A stretch of 64,000 nucleotides of DNA, from the NCBI GenBank assembly GCA_903907995.1, contig CAIVQH010000023.1, positions 1 to 64,000 of the forward strand, written 5' to 3'. The notes under the pieces were generated by a model. That model was given only the letters and a program-made list of their open reading frames with translations, had not been told where the DNA came from and did not search any database. A program made the position numbers and the translations under genes. The DNA comes from an uncultured Verrucomicrobiota bacterium (lineage in GTDB: Bacteria > Verrucomicrobiota > Verrucomicrobiia > Limisphaerales > UBA9464). This document shows positions 35,298-46,040 of the stretch, piece after piece. Numbering within the stretch: position 1 is the first letter of the stretch; each line of letters opens with the position of its first letter.

Positions 35298-37700
35298 ATG
35301 CGTCGGCAAATCGTCATTCTTTCGGTCCTGATCGCCGGAGTCATCGCTTCGGCGTGGCTGGCGTTTGGCCGTGCCCGTTCCGGCTCAAGGACTTCCACGC
35401 TGCGGCCAGCACAGGTGGATCTGGCCAAGGCGGACGCACATTTCCAGAAGGAAGTCCTGCCCCTGCTGAACAAGTACTGCTGGGATTGCCACGGCGATGG
35501 TGCAACCAAGGGCGACCTTTCATTGGATTCCTTCACCAACGTGACCGTGGTGCTCAAGGATCGGAAGACGTGGGAGCATGTGCTGCACAACGTCGAGACC
35601 GGCGACATGCCGCCCAAAAAGAAAAAGGCCCAGCCCTCTCCGAACGAGCGGGAAACCATCACGACCTGGATCGGGAAGACCCTCTTTCCCGTTGATCCCG
35701 ATCACCCGGACCCGGGTCGCGTGACGCTGCACCGGCTGAACCGGGTCGAATACAACAACACGGTCCGCGACCTCGTGGGCGTGGACTTCAAGCCGGCCGA
35801 TGACTTTCCGCAGGACGACGTCGGCTACGGCTTTGACAACATCGGTGACGTGCTCTCGCTGCCTCCCATGCTTTTCGAGAAGTACCTGCGCGCCGCCGAA
35901 CGCATCATGGACGAGGCCATCGTCAGCGGGCCGCGTCCGCCGCCGCTGCGGCATTTTGAAGCCAAGCAGCTCGAGGGCGGCTCCGATCTGGGCGAGGTCC
36001 GGGCCCTGGCCTCCAATGGCGAGCTTACCACGGCCTACAAGTTTCCGGCTCCCGGCAAATACATCCTGCGGGTGAAGGCCTACGGCCAGCAGGCCGGCCC
36101 CGACCCGGTGAAGATGGCCGTGCGGCTCGACGGCAAGGACATCCAGCAGTTTGACGTCAAGGCGAAGGCCAGCGAGCCCAAGACCTACGAAGCCGAGGTG
36201 AAGATCGAGGCCGCCGGCCAGAAGCAGGTGGCCGTCGCTTTTCTCAACGACTACTACAACGTCAAGACCGTGGAGACCCCGCGCGAGGGCAAGGCGCCGC
36301 GCAAGGAGAAGGTCATTGAGGACCGTAACTTCTACTGCAATTACGTCGAAATCTCCGGTCCCCTCGGTACCGAGGTACCCCTGCCCGAATCGCATCGGCG
36401 GATCTTCACCAAGCAGGCCGACGGCCAGAATGACGGTGTGGTCGCCCGCGAACTGATTGCCAACTTCACGAAGAAAGCCTGGCGCCGGCCGGTCACCAAG
36501 GCTGAGACGGACCGCCTGGTGAAGCTCTTCTATGAGGCCAAGGCCAACGGCGACAATTTCCCGGCCGCAATCAAGCACGCGCTGACCGCCACGCTGGTGT
36601 CGCCGCATTTCCTGTTCCGCAACGAGCTGCAGCCGGACCCGAACAACGCCACGGCCGTTAGCGACATCGACGAATACGCCCTCGCCTCGCGGCTCTCCTA
36701 CTTCCTCTGGAGTTCCATGCCCGATGCTCAGCTCTTCGCGCTCGCCGAGGCCGGCAAGCTCCGCCGGAATCAGGACACCCAGGTCCAGCGCATGCTCCGC
36801 GACCCCAAGGCGCAGGGGTTGACGGAGAATTTCGCCGGCCAGTGGCTGCAGCTGCGGATGCTGAGCATCGTCGATCCCGACCACGACAAGTACCCCGACT
36901 TCAGCGAGGAACTCCGCCGTGACATGCGCACGGAGACGGAAAAGTTCTTCGAGTACATCATCGCGCAGGACCGGCCGGTCACCGACTTCCTCACCGCCGA
37001 CTACACGTTCATCAATGAGCGGCTGGCCACGCACTACGGCCTGCCTGGAGTCGCCGGCGAGGAATTCCGCAAGGTCTCGCTCGCGGGAACCCAGCGGCAG
37101 GGACTCCTCACGCAGGGCAGCATCCTCACCATTACCTCGAATCCCAACCGCACCTCCCCGGTGAAGCGAGGCAAGTGGGTGCTGGAAAACTTGCTCGCCA
37201 CCCCTCCACCGCCACCGCCGCCGAATGTGCCGCCGCTCGAGGCCGGTGAGGCCCTCAAGGGCACCCTCCGCCAACGGATGGAGCAGCACCGGGAGAATGC
37301 GATGTGCGCCAGCTGCCATTCCCGCATGGACCCCATCGGGTTTGCCTTCGAGCATTTTGACGGCGTGGGCATCTACCGCGACAAGGACGGCAAGGACCCG
37401 GTCGAACCCGCCGGCGAACTCGCGAGCGGCGAGAAGTTCACCGATCACCGGCAGCTCAACCAGATCCTGGCCACGGCCAAGCGGCCCGATTTCCTCCGCT
37501 GCCTCGCGGAAAAGATGCTGACCTACGCCTTGGGCCGTGGCCTGGAGTACTACGACAAGCCCACGGTCGAGCGGATTGTGAAATCGATGGAAGGCAACCA
37601 GCTCAAGTTCAGTGCCTTGCTCTCCGGCGTCATCCACAGCGCGCCATTCCAGCAGCGCCGGGGTGAGGGCAACCCGGCGGAGCTGAGTTCGGCGAGGTGA
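35298..37700 (+). CDS. DUF1587/1592/1588/1585 planctomycete-type cytochrome-like protein
   Basis: Predicted 800-residue exported protein of the family expanded in Planctomycetota and Verrucomicrobiota. An N-terminal membrane anchor (IVILSVLIAGVIASAWLAF) precedes a c-type heme motif C61-W-D-C-H65. Then come DUF1587 (TLHRLNRVEYNNTVRDLVGVD), a carbohydrate-binding-like insert, DUF1595/1592 (AWRRPVTKAETDRLVKLF, ALASRLSYFLWSSMPD), DUF1588 with a second CASCH motif at 670-674 (SRMDPIGFAFEHFDGVG) and DUF1585. The function is unproven; a periplasmic redox role is assumed. It usually sits next to a DUF1552 gene, which is absent here. GTG at 35292 is an alternative start. Confidence 0.9.
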   Translation: MRRQIVILSVLIAGVIASAWLAFGRARSGSRTSTLRPAQVDLAKADAHFQKEVLPLLNKYCWDCHGDGATKGDLSLDSFTNVTVVLKDRKTWEHVLHNVETGDMPPKKKKAQPSPNERETITTWIGKTLFPVDPDHPDPGRVTLHRLNRVEYNNTVRDLVGVDFKPADDFPQDDVGYGFDNIGDVLSLPPMLFEKYLRAAERIMDEAIVSGPRPPPLRHFEAKQLEGGSDLGEVRALASNGELTTAYKFPAPGKYILRVKAYGQQAGPDPVKMAVRLDGKDIQQFDVKAKASEPKTYEAEVKIEAAGQKQVAVAFLNDYYNVKTVETPREGKAPRKEKVIEDRNFYCNYVEISGPLGTEVPLPESHRRIFTKQADGQNDGVVARELIANFTKKAWRRPVTKAETDRLVKLFYEAKANGDNFPAAIKHALTATLVSPHFLFRNELQPDPNNATAVSDIDEYALASRLSYFLWSSMPDAQLFALAEAGKLRRNQDTQVQRMLRDPKAQGLTENFAGQWLQLRMLSIVDPDHDKYPDFSEELRRDMRTETEKFFEYIIAQDRPVTDFLTADYTFINERLATHYGLPGVAGEEFRKVSLAGTQRQGLLTQGSILTITSNPNRTSPVKRGKWVLENLLATPPPPPPPNVPPLEAGEALKGTLRQRMEQHRENAMCASCHSRMDPIGFAFEHFDGVGIYRDKDGKDPVEPAGELASGEKFTDHRQLNQILATAKRPDFLRCLAEKMLTYALGRGLEYYDKPTVERIVKSMEGNQLKFSALLSGVIHSAPFQQRRGEGNPAELSSAR

Positions 37701-37780
37701 GGCGGCGGAAAGAGGAGACAGGAGTCAGGAGCCGCGGATGGTCAGGAATATCCCGGGCGCTTTCTGCGGGCGCGGCCGCT

Positions 37781-37797
37781 GCGGGCAGGATGCCCGC
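37781..37797. repeat. Short perfect palindrome in the ABC-F leader
   Basis: GCGGGCA-GGA-TGCCCGC is a 7-bp hairpin within a longer GC-rich stretch where CCCGGG also occurs on both sides. It looks like one of the short palindromic intergenic repeats common in this kind of genome. Confidence 0.5.
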
Positions 37798-37905
37798 GCT
37801 CCCGGGTTGGCACCGCCTCCGGCGGCTGAGAAACTGACTGAGCCATTCCCTCAGTATCGGGCGGCTTGTCGGCGGGGCGGGAACCGGCCATATTCGCGGG
37901 CTTCG

Positions 37906-39813
<1,908 letters not shown>

Positions 39814-39889
39814 GCCGAAGTTGAACCGCTCATCCGCACGGATGGACACTGATACAACGCGGCGGACAAGGCCGGTTTATCAGCGCAGG

Positions 39890-40279
39890 TCAGTATTGAT
39901 CAGCGGTTAAGGGATCCCGTCCGGTCGTCTGTTTCACGCGCAGTTTCCATTCATCGGCCGAGACCTCGTGCGGTTTGGCGCGGCAGACATGCTCGAAGCC
40001 GGGGAAATTCCACAGGTTCGGGAAGTCGCGGCACTGCTGCGGCTTTACCGGGTTCACCCGGCAGCCATCCCCTTCGAGAAAGACGCAGGCCCCACTTGCC
40101 TGATCCACCAGGGCCAGCCCGTTGCGGGCAGCGTTGATCCGGGTAAAGCGTTGGATGAAGTCATCCTCCGCCAGGCCGAGGAACGCCGCGAGCCGGACCG
40201 CTTCCCCGTCGGCAAGCTTCACCTGCCCCGGCCAGCGGCAGCAGGCGGTACAGCGGTCACACTCGTAAAAGATCGGCAT
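39890..40279 (-). CDS. YkgJ-family cysteine-cluster protein
   Basis: Predicted 129-residue protein starting MPIFYECDRCTACCRWPG. The cysteines CDRCTACC, CVF, GCRVNPVKPQQCRDFP and CRAKP match the YkgJ/UPF0153 pattern of a Zn- or Fe-S-binding cluster. Function is unknown. It is the last gene of the leftward cluster that includes tsaB, separated from it by 73 bp that contain a pyrimidine-rich repeat placed directly before its start. Confidence 0.85.
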   Translation of the reverse strand: MPIFYECDRCTACCRWPGQVKLADGEAVRLAAFLGLAEDDFIQRFTRINAARNGLALVDQASGACVFLEGDGCRVNPVKPQQCRDFPNLWNFPGFEHVCRAKPHEVSADEWKLRVKQTTGRDPLTADQY

Positions 40280-40291
40280 GGCAGGAAGGTG

Positions 40292-40319
40292 AACAACAAA
40301 GGAACGAAGGAACAAAGGG
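40292..40319 (-). repeat. 28-nt pyrimidine-rich repeat, copy 2
   Basis: The plus-strand purine tract AACAACAAAGGAAC..AGGAACAAAGGG is the reverse complement of copy 1 (3245-3272) with two mismatches. It ends 12 nt before the YkgJ start codon on the minus strand. Confidence 0.7.
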
Positions 40320-40352
40320 GAAGAATCGGCGACGCCGAGCAACCCCGCAGAG

Positions 40353-40982
40353 TCAGACCACCCGGGGTGGCGGAGCCTTCACAAAGGCGGCTTCGCGGAG
40401 GTACACCGGGGCGAGCGTCTCCGCCGGCACAAATTCGGCGCGACTCTCCGCCAGTTGTGCCGTGGTGACGGCACAGGGGAACAGTTCCAAGCCTCCGCCA
40501 AGCAGGCGCGGAATCTCTGGCCCAGCCACCACGCCCCCCGCAGCGAGGTGTGCTTTCAGCTCCGCCAGCGGCGCCAAGCGGATGGGTGGCACCAGCTGCC
40601 CGCCCTCGGCGTACGCCACCGCGAACTCCTGACGCTGGGCGTCCACGGCCAGCAGGACTCGCCCCAGCCCGGCGGTGGCTGCCGCCTGGGCGAGCGAGTC
40701 AAAGCTGTTAATGCTGGCGACGCGTGCGCCCGTGGCCAGCTGCCAGCCCTGCGCGACGGAGATCGCGAGCCGCACGCCGGTGTAGCTGCCCGGCCCGATC
40801 CCAACGGCGACGCACTCCACGGCCTCACGGGCGACCCGGCTCCGCTCCAGCACGTCGGCGATGAGCGCAAACACGGGCGTCGAGCGGGTGACCTCATGCA
40901 CCGCTTCGGCGAGCAGTTGGCCATCCCGCACGAGCGCCACGCTCCGGCGGTCGGAGGAAAATTCAAGCGCCAGTACCGTCAT
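40353..40982 (-). CDS. tsaB: tRNA t6A biosynthesis protein TsaB
   Basis: Predicted 209-residue ASKHA-fold protein (YeaZ) needed for threonylcarbamoyladenosine at tRNA position 37, where it supports TsaD. Conserved: MTVLALEFSSDRRSVAL, AVGIGPGSYTGVRLAISVAQG and DSLAQAA. The ATG at 40982 is preferred over an in-frame start at 41048 and gives a 20-bp overlap with tsaE, implying coupled translation. tsaD and tsaC are not in this window. Confidence 0.93.
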   Translation of the reverse strand: MTVLALEFSSDRRSVALVRDGQLLAEAVHEVTRSTPVFALIADVLERSRVAREAVECVAVGIGPGSYTGVRLAISVAQGWQLATGARVASINSFDSLAQAAATAGLGRVLLAVDAQRQEFAVAYAEGGQLVPPIRLAPLAELKAHLAAGGVVAGPEIPRLLGGGLELFPCAVTTAQLAESRAEFVPAETLAPVYLREAAFVKAPPPRVV

Positions 40983-41412
40983 AGGCAATCTGTCGGGAGG
41001 TTTCACTGAGAGTGGAAAGGTGGATCCGGCGCAGCGTGCCCGGACCACCGTCGCCGGTGCCGGCCGCGTCGCCGCACCAACGCTCGATCCATTCGACGAC
41101 CGCCACGCCCTCGGGCTGGGTGACGTATTCCTCCAACCCTGCCGCCCGGATTTCCTCGGGCGAATTCAGCCGGTAGAGGTCGAGGTGGAAGAGCCGCAAA
41201 CGCCCGCCCTCGTATTCATTCAGCAGGGCGAAGGTGGGTGAGTGCACGCGTCCGGCACAGCCCAGGCCCCGGGCAAAACCTCGCACCAGAGCCGTCTTGC
41301 CCGCGCCGAGATCACCGCTGAGCCCATAGACCCAGCCGGCCTGCGCGACACGGGCGAGTGACTCGCCAAACGCCTCGGTCTCGGCCACCGAATTGGAATG
41401 GAAGATCAGCAT
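40963..41412 (-). CDS. tsaE: tRNA t6A biosynthesis ATPase TsaE
   Basis: Predicted 149-residue P-loop ATPase (YjeE). Walker A is LSGDLGAGKTALVRG, and the family motifs SPTFALLNEYEGG and LFHLDLYRL follow, with GVAVVEWIERW near the end. It regenerates the TsaB-TsaD complex during t6A synthesis. It sits 21 bp after thiL and overlaps tsaB. Confidence 0.94.
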   Translation of the reverse strand: MLIFHSNSVAETEAFGESLARVAQAGWVYGLSGDLGAGKTALVRGFARGLGCAGRVHSPTFALLNEYEGGRLRLFHLDLYRLNSPEEIRAAGLEEYVTQPEGVAVVEWIERWCGDAAGTGDGGPGTLRRIHLSTLSETSRQIAYDGTGA

Positions 41413-41433
41413 CGTCCTGCCGGAGGATTCAGT

Positions 41434-42381
41434 TCACGCGAAGTGTTCATAGCCTTTCGTGGTCAGTGGCCTAAGTCCCCGCTCGTCCCGCAAGAAGATG
41501 CCGGCCTGCGACGTGACCCTGCCGATGCAACTCAGCGGAACGCCGGGGAACTCGGCCTTCCAGCCATCCAGCAGCTTCACCGCGTCCCGTGAGGCAACCG
41601 TGAAGAGCAGCTCGAAATCCTCCCCGTCCGTCAGCGCGGCCACAATGGCCGGCTTGGCCGTGTCGCCCTCGCGCGCCCGGAGTTTGGCGATCCGGCTGAT
41701 GGGAATGGCGGCTTTGAGCAAGTCGGCCCCCAGCACCGTGCCTGGCTGAGAACTGGCCGCCAAAAGATGCGGCAGATCACCCGCCAGGCCGTCGCTGACG
41801 TCCATCAGCGCATGGACCAACCCGGACGCCGCGAGCCAGCGGCCTTCGGCCAGACGCGGCTCGAAGTCGAGATGCCGGCCCGCGATCGAGCCGCCCAGCT
41901 CACCGCTCACAAAAATCGCATCCCCCGCCTGCGCACCGGAACGCAGCAGCGCGCCTCCCCGGGGCACGGTGCCGAGCAGCGCGACATTGAGCAGCAGCCC
42001 GCCGGGGCTCGTGGTGGTCTCGCCACCCACGACCGCGACCTGATTCCGGGCCGCCAGCGCGTTCAGGCCACGATAGATGGCCAGCACCCGCTCGGGATCA
42101 TAACCCTTCGGCAGTGCCAGCGTGACCACGGCGGCAACGGGTGTTCCGCCCATGGCGGCGATGTCGCTCAGGCATCGTGCGAGCGCCTTATGGCCGATGC
42201 GTTCGGGCTCCGTCTCAGCGGTGAAATGGACCCCTTCGACAATGGCATCGGTCTTGAAGAGCGTCTGCCGGTCGGCCGCGCCGAGTTCCAGCACGGCGCA
42301 GTCGTCGCCGGCTCCGGTGACGACAAAGTCGTTGGTCGGCAGCAGCGGCTTCAGCTTCGCGATGAGTTCAAATTCCGTCAT
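41434..42381 (-). CDS. thiL: Thiamine-monophosphate kinase
   Basis: Predicted 315-residue kinase forming thiamine diphosphate from thiamine monophosphate, the last step of the pathway. Motifs: VTGAGDDCAVLEL, DAIVEGVHFT, ALARCLSDIAAMGGTP, VVGGETTTSPGG and MDVSDGLAGDLPHLL with metal-binding Asp residues. Length is normal. It lies between the CPBP protease gene and tsaE in a tight leftward cluster. Confidence 0.94.
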   Translation of the reverse strand: MTEFELIAKLKPLLPTNDFVVTGAGDDCAVLELGAADRQTLFKTDAIVEGVHFTAETEPERIGHKALARCLSDIAAMGGTPVAAVVTLALPKGYDPERVLAIYRGLNALAARNQVAVVGGETTTSPGGLLLNVALLGTVPRGGALLRSGAQAGDAIFVSGELGGSIAGRHLDFEPRLAEGRWLAASGLVHALMDVSDGLAGDLPHLLAASSQPGTVLGADLLKAAIPISRIAKLRAREGDTAKPAIVAALTDGEDFELLFTVASRDAVKLLDGWKAEFPGVPLSCIGRVTSQAGIFLRDERGLRPLTTKGYEHFA

Positions 42382-42405
42382 GTGGCGGGCGGTAGGAAAC
42401 GCGGA

Positions 42406-43128
42406 TCAGCGGCCGCCTTCAAAGTTGATTCCGAACGCCAGCATCACGAACGGTGCGAGATTGAACAACCCGTGCGCAGTGATGCAGGAGAGCAGATTGC
42501 CCGTGCGCTGGTAAAGCCAGGCCAGCGCCAGCCCGAAAAGCGTGAGTGGCACGAAGGCGGCGGCATTCATGTGGATCAGGCCGAAAAACACGCCCGTGCC
42601 CCAGAACGCCAAGCGCGGAAAGCCCAGGTCACGCAGGAATGCAAAGAAAATACCGCGGAACACCCCTTCCTCCGCCAGCGGTGCCAGCACGACCGCAAAG
42701 AGCGCCAGGTAGGCCCGCTGCCACCACGTCCCGTTGAGCAGCCACTCCACCGAGGTCTGGGCCTGGGCGGGCCAACCGAGGCGTTCCAACAGGCGCACGC
42801 CCAGTACCTGCAAGCCGTAACCCACGGGCAGCACGACCACCGCGACCCCGGCGCCCCACAACATGGCCCGGCCGGGGGAGCCCTGGCCGAAGCCAAACGC
42901 CTCGCGCACCCCCATCTGGTGGGCCCGCAGGAAGAACCAGAGCCCGGTCAGGATGACTCCCTGAAACATCAGCGTGTTCAGGATGACCTCGCTGAACTTC
43001 ATGGGAGCGGCCGCGGGGGCCGCAGCCTTGCCGACCAATTGCGACACCAGCCCGAGGAGGACCAGACCGCACAGGGGCAGCGCGAACAGGATGACCAGTT
43101 CGACCCGCCAGTTTTTCCGCGACAACAC
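42406..43128 (-). CDS. CPBP-family intramembrane metalloprotease
   Basis: Predicted 240-residue membrane protein with about seven hydrophobic segments. The catalytic signature is EEGVFRGIFFAFLRD with downstream HMNAA and HGLFNLAPF supplying His and Asn, typical of Abi/CAAX-type proteases. Substrate unknown. The open frame reaches a TTG at 43218, but that leaves only 24 bp to the divergent gene; the GTG at 43128, just before the first membrane helix, is preferred. It is the first gene of the thiL-tsaE-tsaB cluster. Confidence 0.82.
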   Translation of the reverse strand: MLSRKNWRVELVILFALPLCGLVLLGLVSQLVGKAAAPAAAPMKFSEVILNTLMFQGVILTGLWFFLRAHQMGVREAFGFGQGSPGRAMLWGAGVAVVVLPVGYGLQVLGVRLLERLGWPAQAQTSVEWLLNGTWWQRAYLALFAVVLAPLAEEGVFRGIFFAFLRDLGFPRLAFWGTGVFFGLIHMNAAAFVPLTLFGLALAWLYQRTGNLLSCITAHGLFNLAPFVMLAFGINFEGGR

Positions 43129-43242
43129 GCGGTGACAGTAGCCGGCGCGACCGCGCAGGGCTGCAAAAACTTCGGGATTGTCGCTTTCCCGCCCGGGGCT
43201 AACTTCCGCGCCGCTCAACGATAATCAGATCTGCAACACTTC

Positions 43243-45525
43243 ATGGCCGCCTCAAAACACATCTGGCAGTTCTTCCGCGCGGGCGGATTTGACCAAGTCC
43301 AACTCAGCACCGGCGCCGACCTCCTGGCGCTGGACCAGCTTGACCTGAAACTCTGGGTCGCGCTCGCCTGCCCGACCACCGGGCTGGAGTTTGACAAGAC
43401 CACGCTTGCCCTCATCGACACCGACAAGGACGGACGCGTGCGTGCGCCTGAACTGATCGCGGCAGTGAATTGGACCGGATCGCTCCTGAAAAACCCGGAC
43501 CTGATCGTCCGCCGCGTTTCCGCGCTGCCGCTCGATGCCATCAACGACGCCACACCGGAAGGCAAGACGGTCCTCGCGTCCGCTCGCAGCATTCTCCAAA
43601 ACCTTGGCAAGGCTGGTGCCACCGAGATCACCCTGGAAGACACGGCGGACACAGTGAAGATCTTTGCCCAGACCGCCTTCAACGGAGACGGCATTGTCGT
43701 TGCCGAGGCGGCCGAAGACCTGGCCCTCCGGTCCGTGATCGCCGACATCATCGCGACCCAAGGGGGCCTGCTCGACCGCTCCGGCAAGTTGGGCATTGAT
43801 CAGCCCAAGGTGGACGCCTTCTTTGCCGACGCTGCGGCCTACGACGCCTGGGCCGCCAAGGCCGAGGCGGATGCCGCCACCATCCTGCCGCTCGGCGACG
43901 CCACCGCCGCGGCCAGCGCTGCCCTGAAGGCCGTGAAGTCCAAGGTGGACGACTACTTCGGCCGTTGCCGGCTGGCCGCCTTCGATCCGCGGGCCCTCGC
44001 CGCCGTGAACCGCGACGAGAAGGACTACCTCGCCGTGGCCGCCAAAGAGCTGAACCTGGTGGCCACCGAAGCGGCCGGTTTCCCGCTGACGCAGATCGCC
44101 GCCGGCAAGCCGCTGCCGCTTCTGACCGGCATCAACCCCGCCTGGGCAGCCGCCGTGGCCGCGTTGCAGATCGCCGCTGTCAAACCCGTGCTGGGCGACC
44201 TGACGGAACTGACCGAGGCCGACTGGGTGGCGCTGGTCGCCAAGCTCGCACCCTATGACGCCTGGCTTGCCGCGAAAGCCGGAGTCAGCGTGGAAAAACT
44301 CGGCCTCCCGCGCGTCCGCGAACTGCTCGCCGGTCCGGCCAAGACCGCACTTGCCGCGCTGATCGCCCAGGACAAGGCATTGGAAACCGAGGTCGCCGCC
44401 ATCGCCAACGTGGACCGCCTCCTGCACTACGTCCGCGACCTGCACCTGCTCTGCGAGAATTTCGTCAACTTCAAGGACTTCTATGACGGCGGTGAGCCCG
44501 CGATCTTCCAGGCCGGCACACTCTATCTCGATCAGCGGAGCTGCACCCTCTGTCTGCCCGTCGAGGACGCCGCCCGGCACGGGACCATGGCCGGCCTGGC
44601 AGGCACCTACCTCGCCTATCTGGACTGCGTCCGCAAGGGCACCGGCGAAAAGCGCAGCATCATGGCCGCCTTCACCGATGGCGACAGCGACAACCTGATG
44701 GTCGGTCGCAACGGGCTCTTCTACGACCGCAAGGGGAAGGACTACGACGCGACGATCACCAAGATCATCGACAACCCGATCAGCGTCCGGCAGGCCTTCT
44801 GGTCGCCGTTCAAGAAGCTCGTACGGCTGATCGAGGACCAGGTTGCCAAGCGCGCCGCCGCCGCCGATGCGGATGCCAACGCCAAGCTCGCCAAGGTGGC
44901 GGAAACGGCCGCCAACGCCGACAAGGCGGCCAAGGAAGCGGACGCGAAGAAAGAGGAGGCCAAGAAGATCGACGTCGGCGCCGTGGCGGCGATGGGCGTC
45001 GCCTTCGGCGCCTTGAGCGCGGCATTCGCCACCATCGCCGGCTACGTCTCTGGCCTGTTGGAAAAGGACTTTTGGCAGATCTGCCTGGCGATCCTCGCCC
45101 TGCTGTTCATCGTCTCCGGTCCGTCCATGCTCATCGCCTGGCTGAAGCTGCGGAAGCGCAACCTCGGCCCGATCCTGGACGCCAACGGCTGGGCGTTGAA
45201 CGCCAAGGCGAAGGTCAATGTGCCGTTCGGCACCTCGCTGACCGGCGTGGCCAAACTGCCCGTCGGTGCGCTGGCCGCCAAGGTAGACGACCGGTTCGCC
45301 GAGCATGCGCCCAAGTGGCCGAAGTTTCTCTATTTCGGCATCGCCGTCTGCTTCGTGTACAGCCTCGCGAACCACTATCATTTTGCGCCGAGGTGGAACG
45401 CGCAGGAGGGCAGCTTCGTGATCCCCGCCCTGCATCCCACCAATGCGCCGGTGTCGGTCCCGATCTCCGGCAACATCACGGGCAGCATCTCCGGCAGTGT
45501 CACGAACACTCCCCCGGCAAAATGA
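43243..45525 (+). CDS. Large membrane-anchored protein with EF-hand, function unknown
   Basis: Predicted 760-residue protein that I cannot assign to a named family. The N-terminal 530 residues are soluble and Ala-rich, with one canonical EF-hand loop at 59-70 (DTDKDGRVRAPE) and weaker acidic loops near 147 (NGDG) and 479 (DGDSDN). Residues about 535-575 are a charged Ala/Lys/Glu coiled coil. Three hydrophobic segments follow near 581-606, 610-636 and 692-713, ending in a Ser/Thr/Asn-rich tail. No signal peptide, so the large domain is probably cytoplasmic and may sense calcium or bind a partner. It is not in an operon. Confidence 0.75.
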   Translation: MAASKHIWQFFRAGGFDQVQLSTGADLLALDQLDLKLWVALACPTTGLEFDKTTLALIDTDKDGRVRAPELIAAVNWTGSLLKNPDLIVRRVSALPLDAINDATPEGKTVLASARSILQNLGKAGATEITLEDTADTVKIFAQTAFNGDGIVVAEAAEDLALRSVIADIIATQGGLLDRSGKLGIDQPKVDAFFADAAAYDAWAAKAEADAATILPLGDATAAASAALKAVKSKVDDYFGRCRLAAFDPRALAAVNRDEKDYLAVAAKELNLVATEAAGFPLTQIAAGKPLPLLTGINPAWAAAVAALQIAAVKPVLGDLTELTEADWVALVAKLAPYDAWLAAKAGVSVEKLGLPRVRELLAGPAKTALAALIAQDKALETEVAAIANVDRLLHYVRDLHLLCENFVNFKDFYDGGEPAIFQAGTLYLDQRSCTLCLPVEDAARHGTMAGLAGTYLAYLDCVRKGTGEKRSIMAAFTDGDSDNLMVGRNGLFYDRKGKDYDATITKIIDNPISVRQAFWSPFKKLVRLIEDQVAKRAAAADADANAKLAKVAETAANADKAAKEADAKKEEAKKIDVGAVAAMGVAFGALSAAFATIAGYVSGLLEKDFWQICLAILALLFIVSGPSMLIAWLKLRKRNLGPILDANGWALNAKAKVNVPFGTSLTGVAKLPVGALAAKVDDRFAEHAPKWPKFLYFGIAVCFVYSLANHYHFAPRWNAQEGSFVIPALHPTNAPVSVPISGNITGSISGSVTNTPPAK

Positions 45526-46040
45526 GCTTCTTGGGCTCACTGCTTCCCTCGAGTCTCTCCCCGTTGAGGGGAGAGAACCTAGGACTTCAAATCGCGGCGA
45601 ATCGCGCCCACAAACACTTTAGTAAGCTCTTGAGAATAAGGCTATTTTGAAGAATTCATGCAGCAGGGCACTTCACTGTTTGCAGGGCTGAAAGCCCGTT
45701 CGAGAAATGCCTGGGGTGGAGCGAGCCGTGCGAGCGCAGCCCCAGGTTAGCCAATTAAAAGAGGTCGAGCGCTGTAAGCGCGTCCGAAGGTGTGCATGGC
45801 CCTTGCGTCGGGCCTTCAGCCCTCAGAACGATTTGAAGGACTTGCCCTGGGGCTCCGCTCACTGCGTTCGCTCCACCCCAGGCATTCGTCGGACGCGCTT
45901 TCAGCGCTAGGGTCCCTCAGATGAGAGGGAGGTTTATGGGTAACTTGGCATCTGGCCCGAGACCGTCTCCGGAAAACATTTGCCGCAGCGCCTGATTAGA
46001 TGGCCAACTCAGGGTATGAGGTGGTAATTCTCATCCCGTC
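45526..46040. other. 515-bp intergenic region with composite palindromic element
   Basis: No credible gene. It holds the large inverted repeat listed separately, preceded by AT-richer sequence (45590-45680) and followed by about 130 bp without recognisable features up to the next start codon. Confidence 0.6.
45684..45908. repeat. Composite palindromic element with arms of about 63 bp
   Basis: The left arm 45684-45746 and right arm 45845-45908 are imperfect reverse complements; both contain ATGCCTGGGGTGGAGCGA and GAGCGCAGCCCCAGG or close variants. A third partial copy of the outer motif (GCGCTGTAAGCGCGTCCGA) sits in the centre near 45769. This modular build resembles REP/MITE-like dispersed elements of Planctomycetota and Verrucomicrobiota. 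No transposase is nearby. Confidence 0.75.

Noticed and set aside
35520-37637. A 705-codon minus-strand frame opposite the DUF1592 gene
   Set aside because: The plus strand has two CxxCH motifs and the family domains in order; the antisense frame shows nothing recognisable.
43252-45540. A 762-codon minus-strand frame opposite the EF-hand membrane protein
   Set aside because: It is Gly/Val/His-rich without domain pattern. The plus-strand frame has membrane helices, an EF-hand and a coiled coil.
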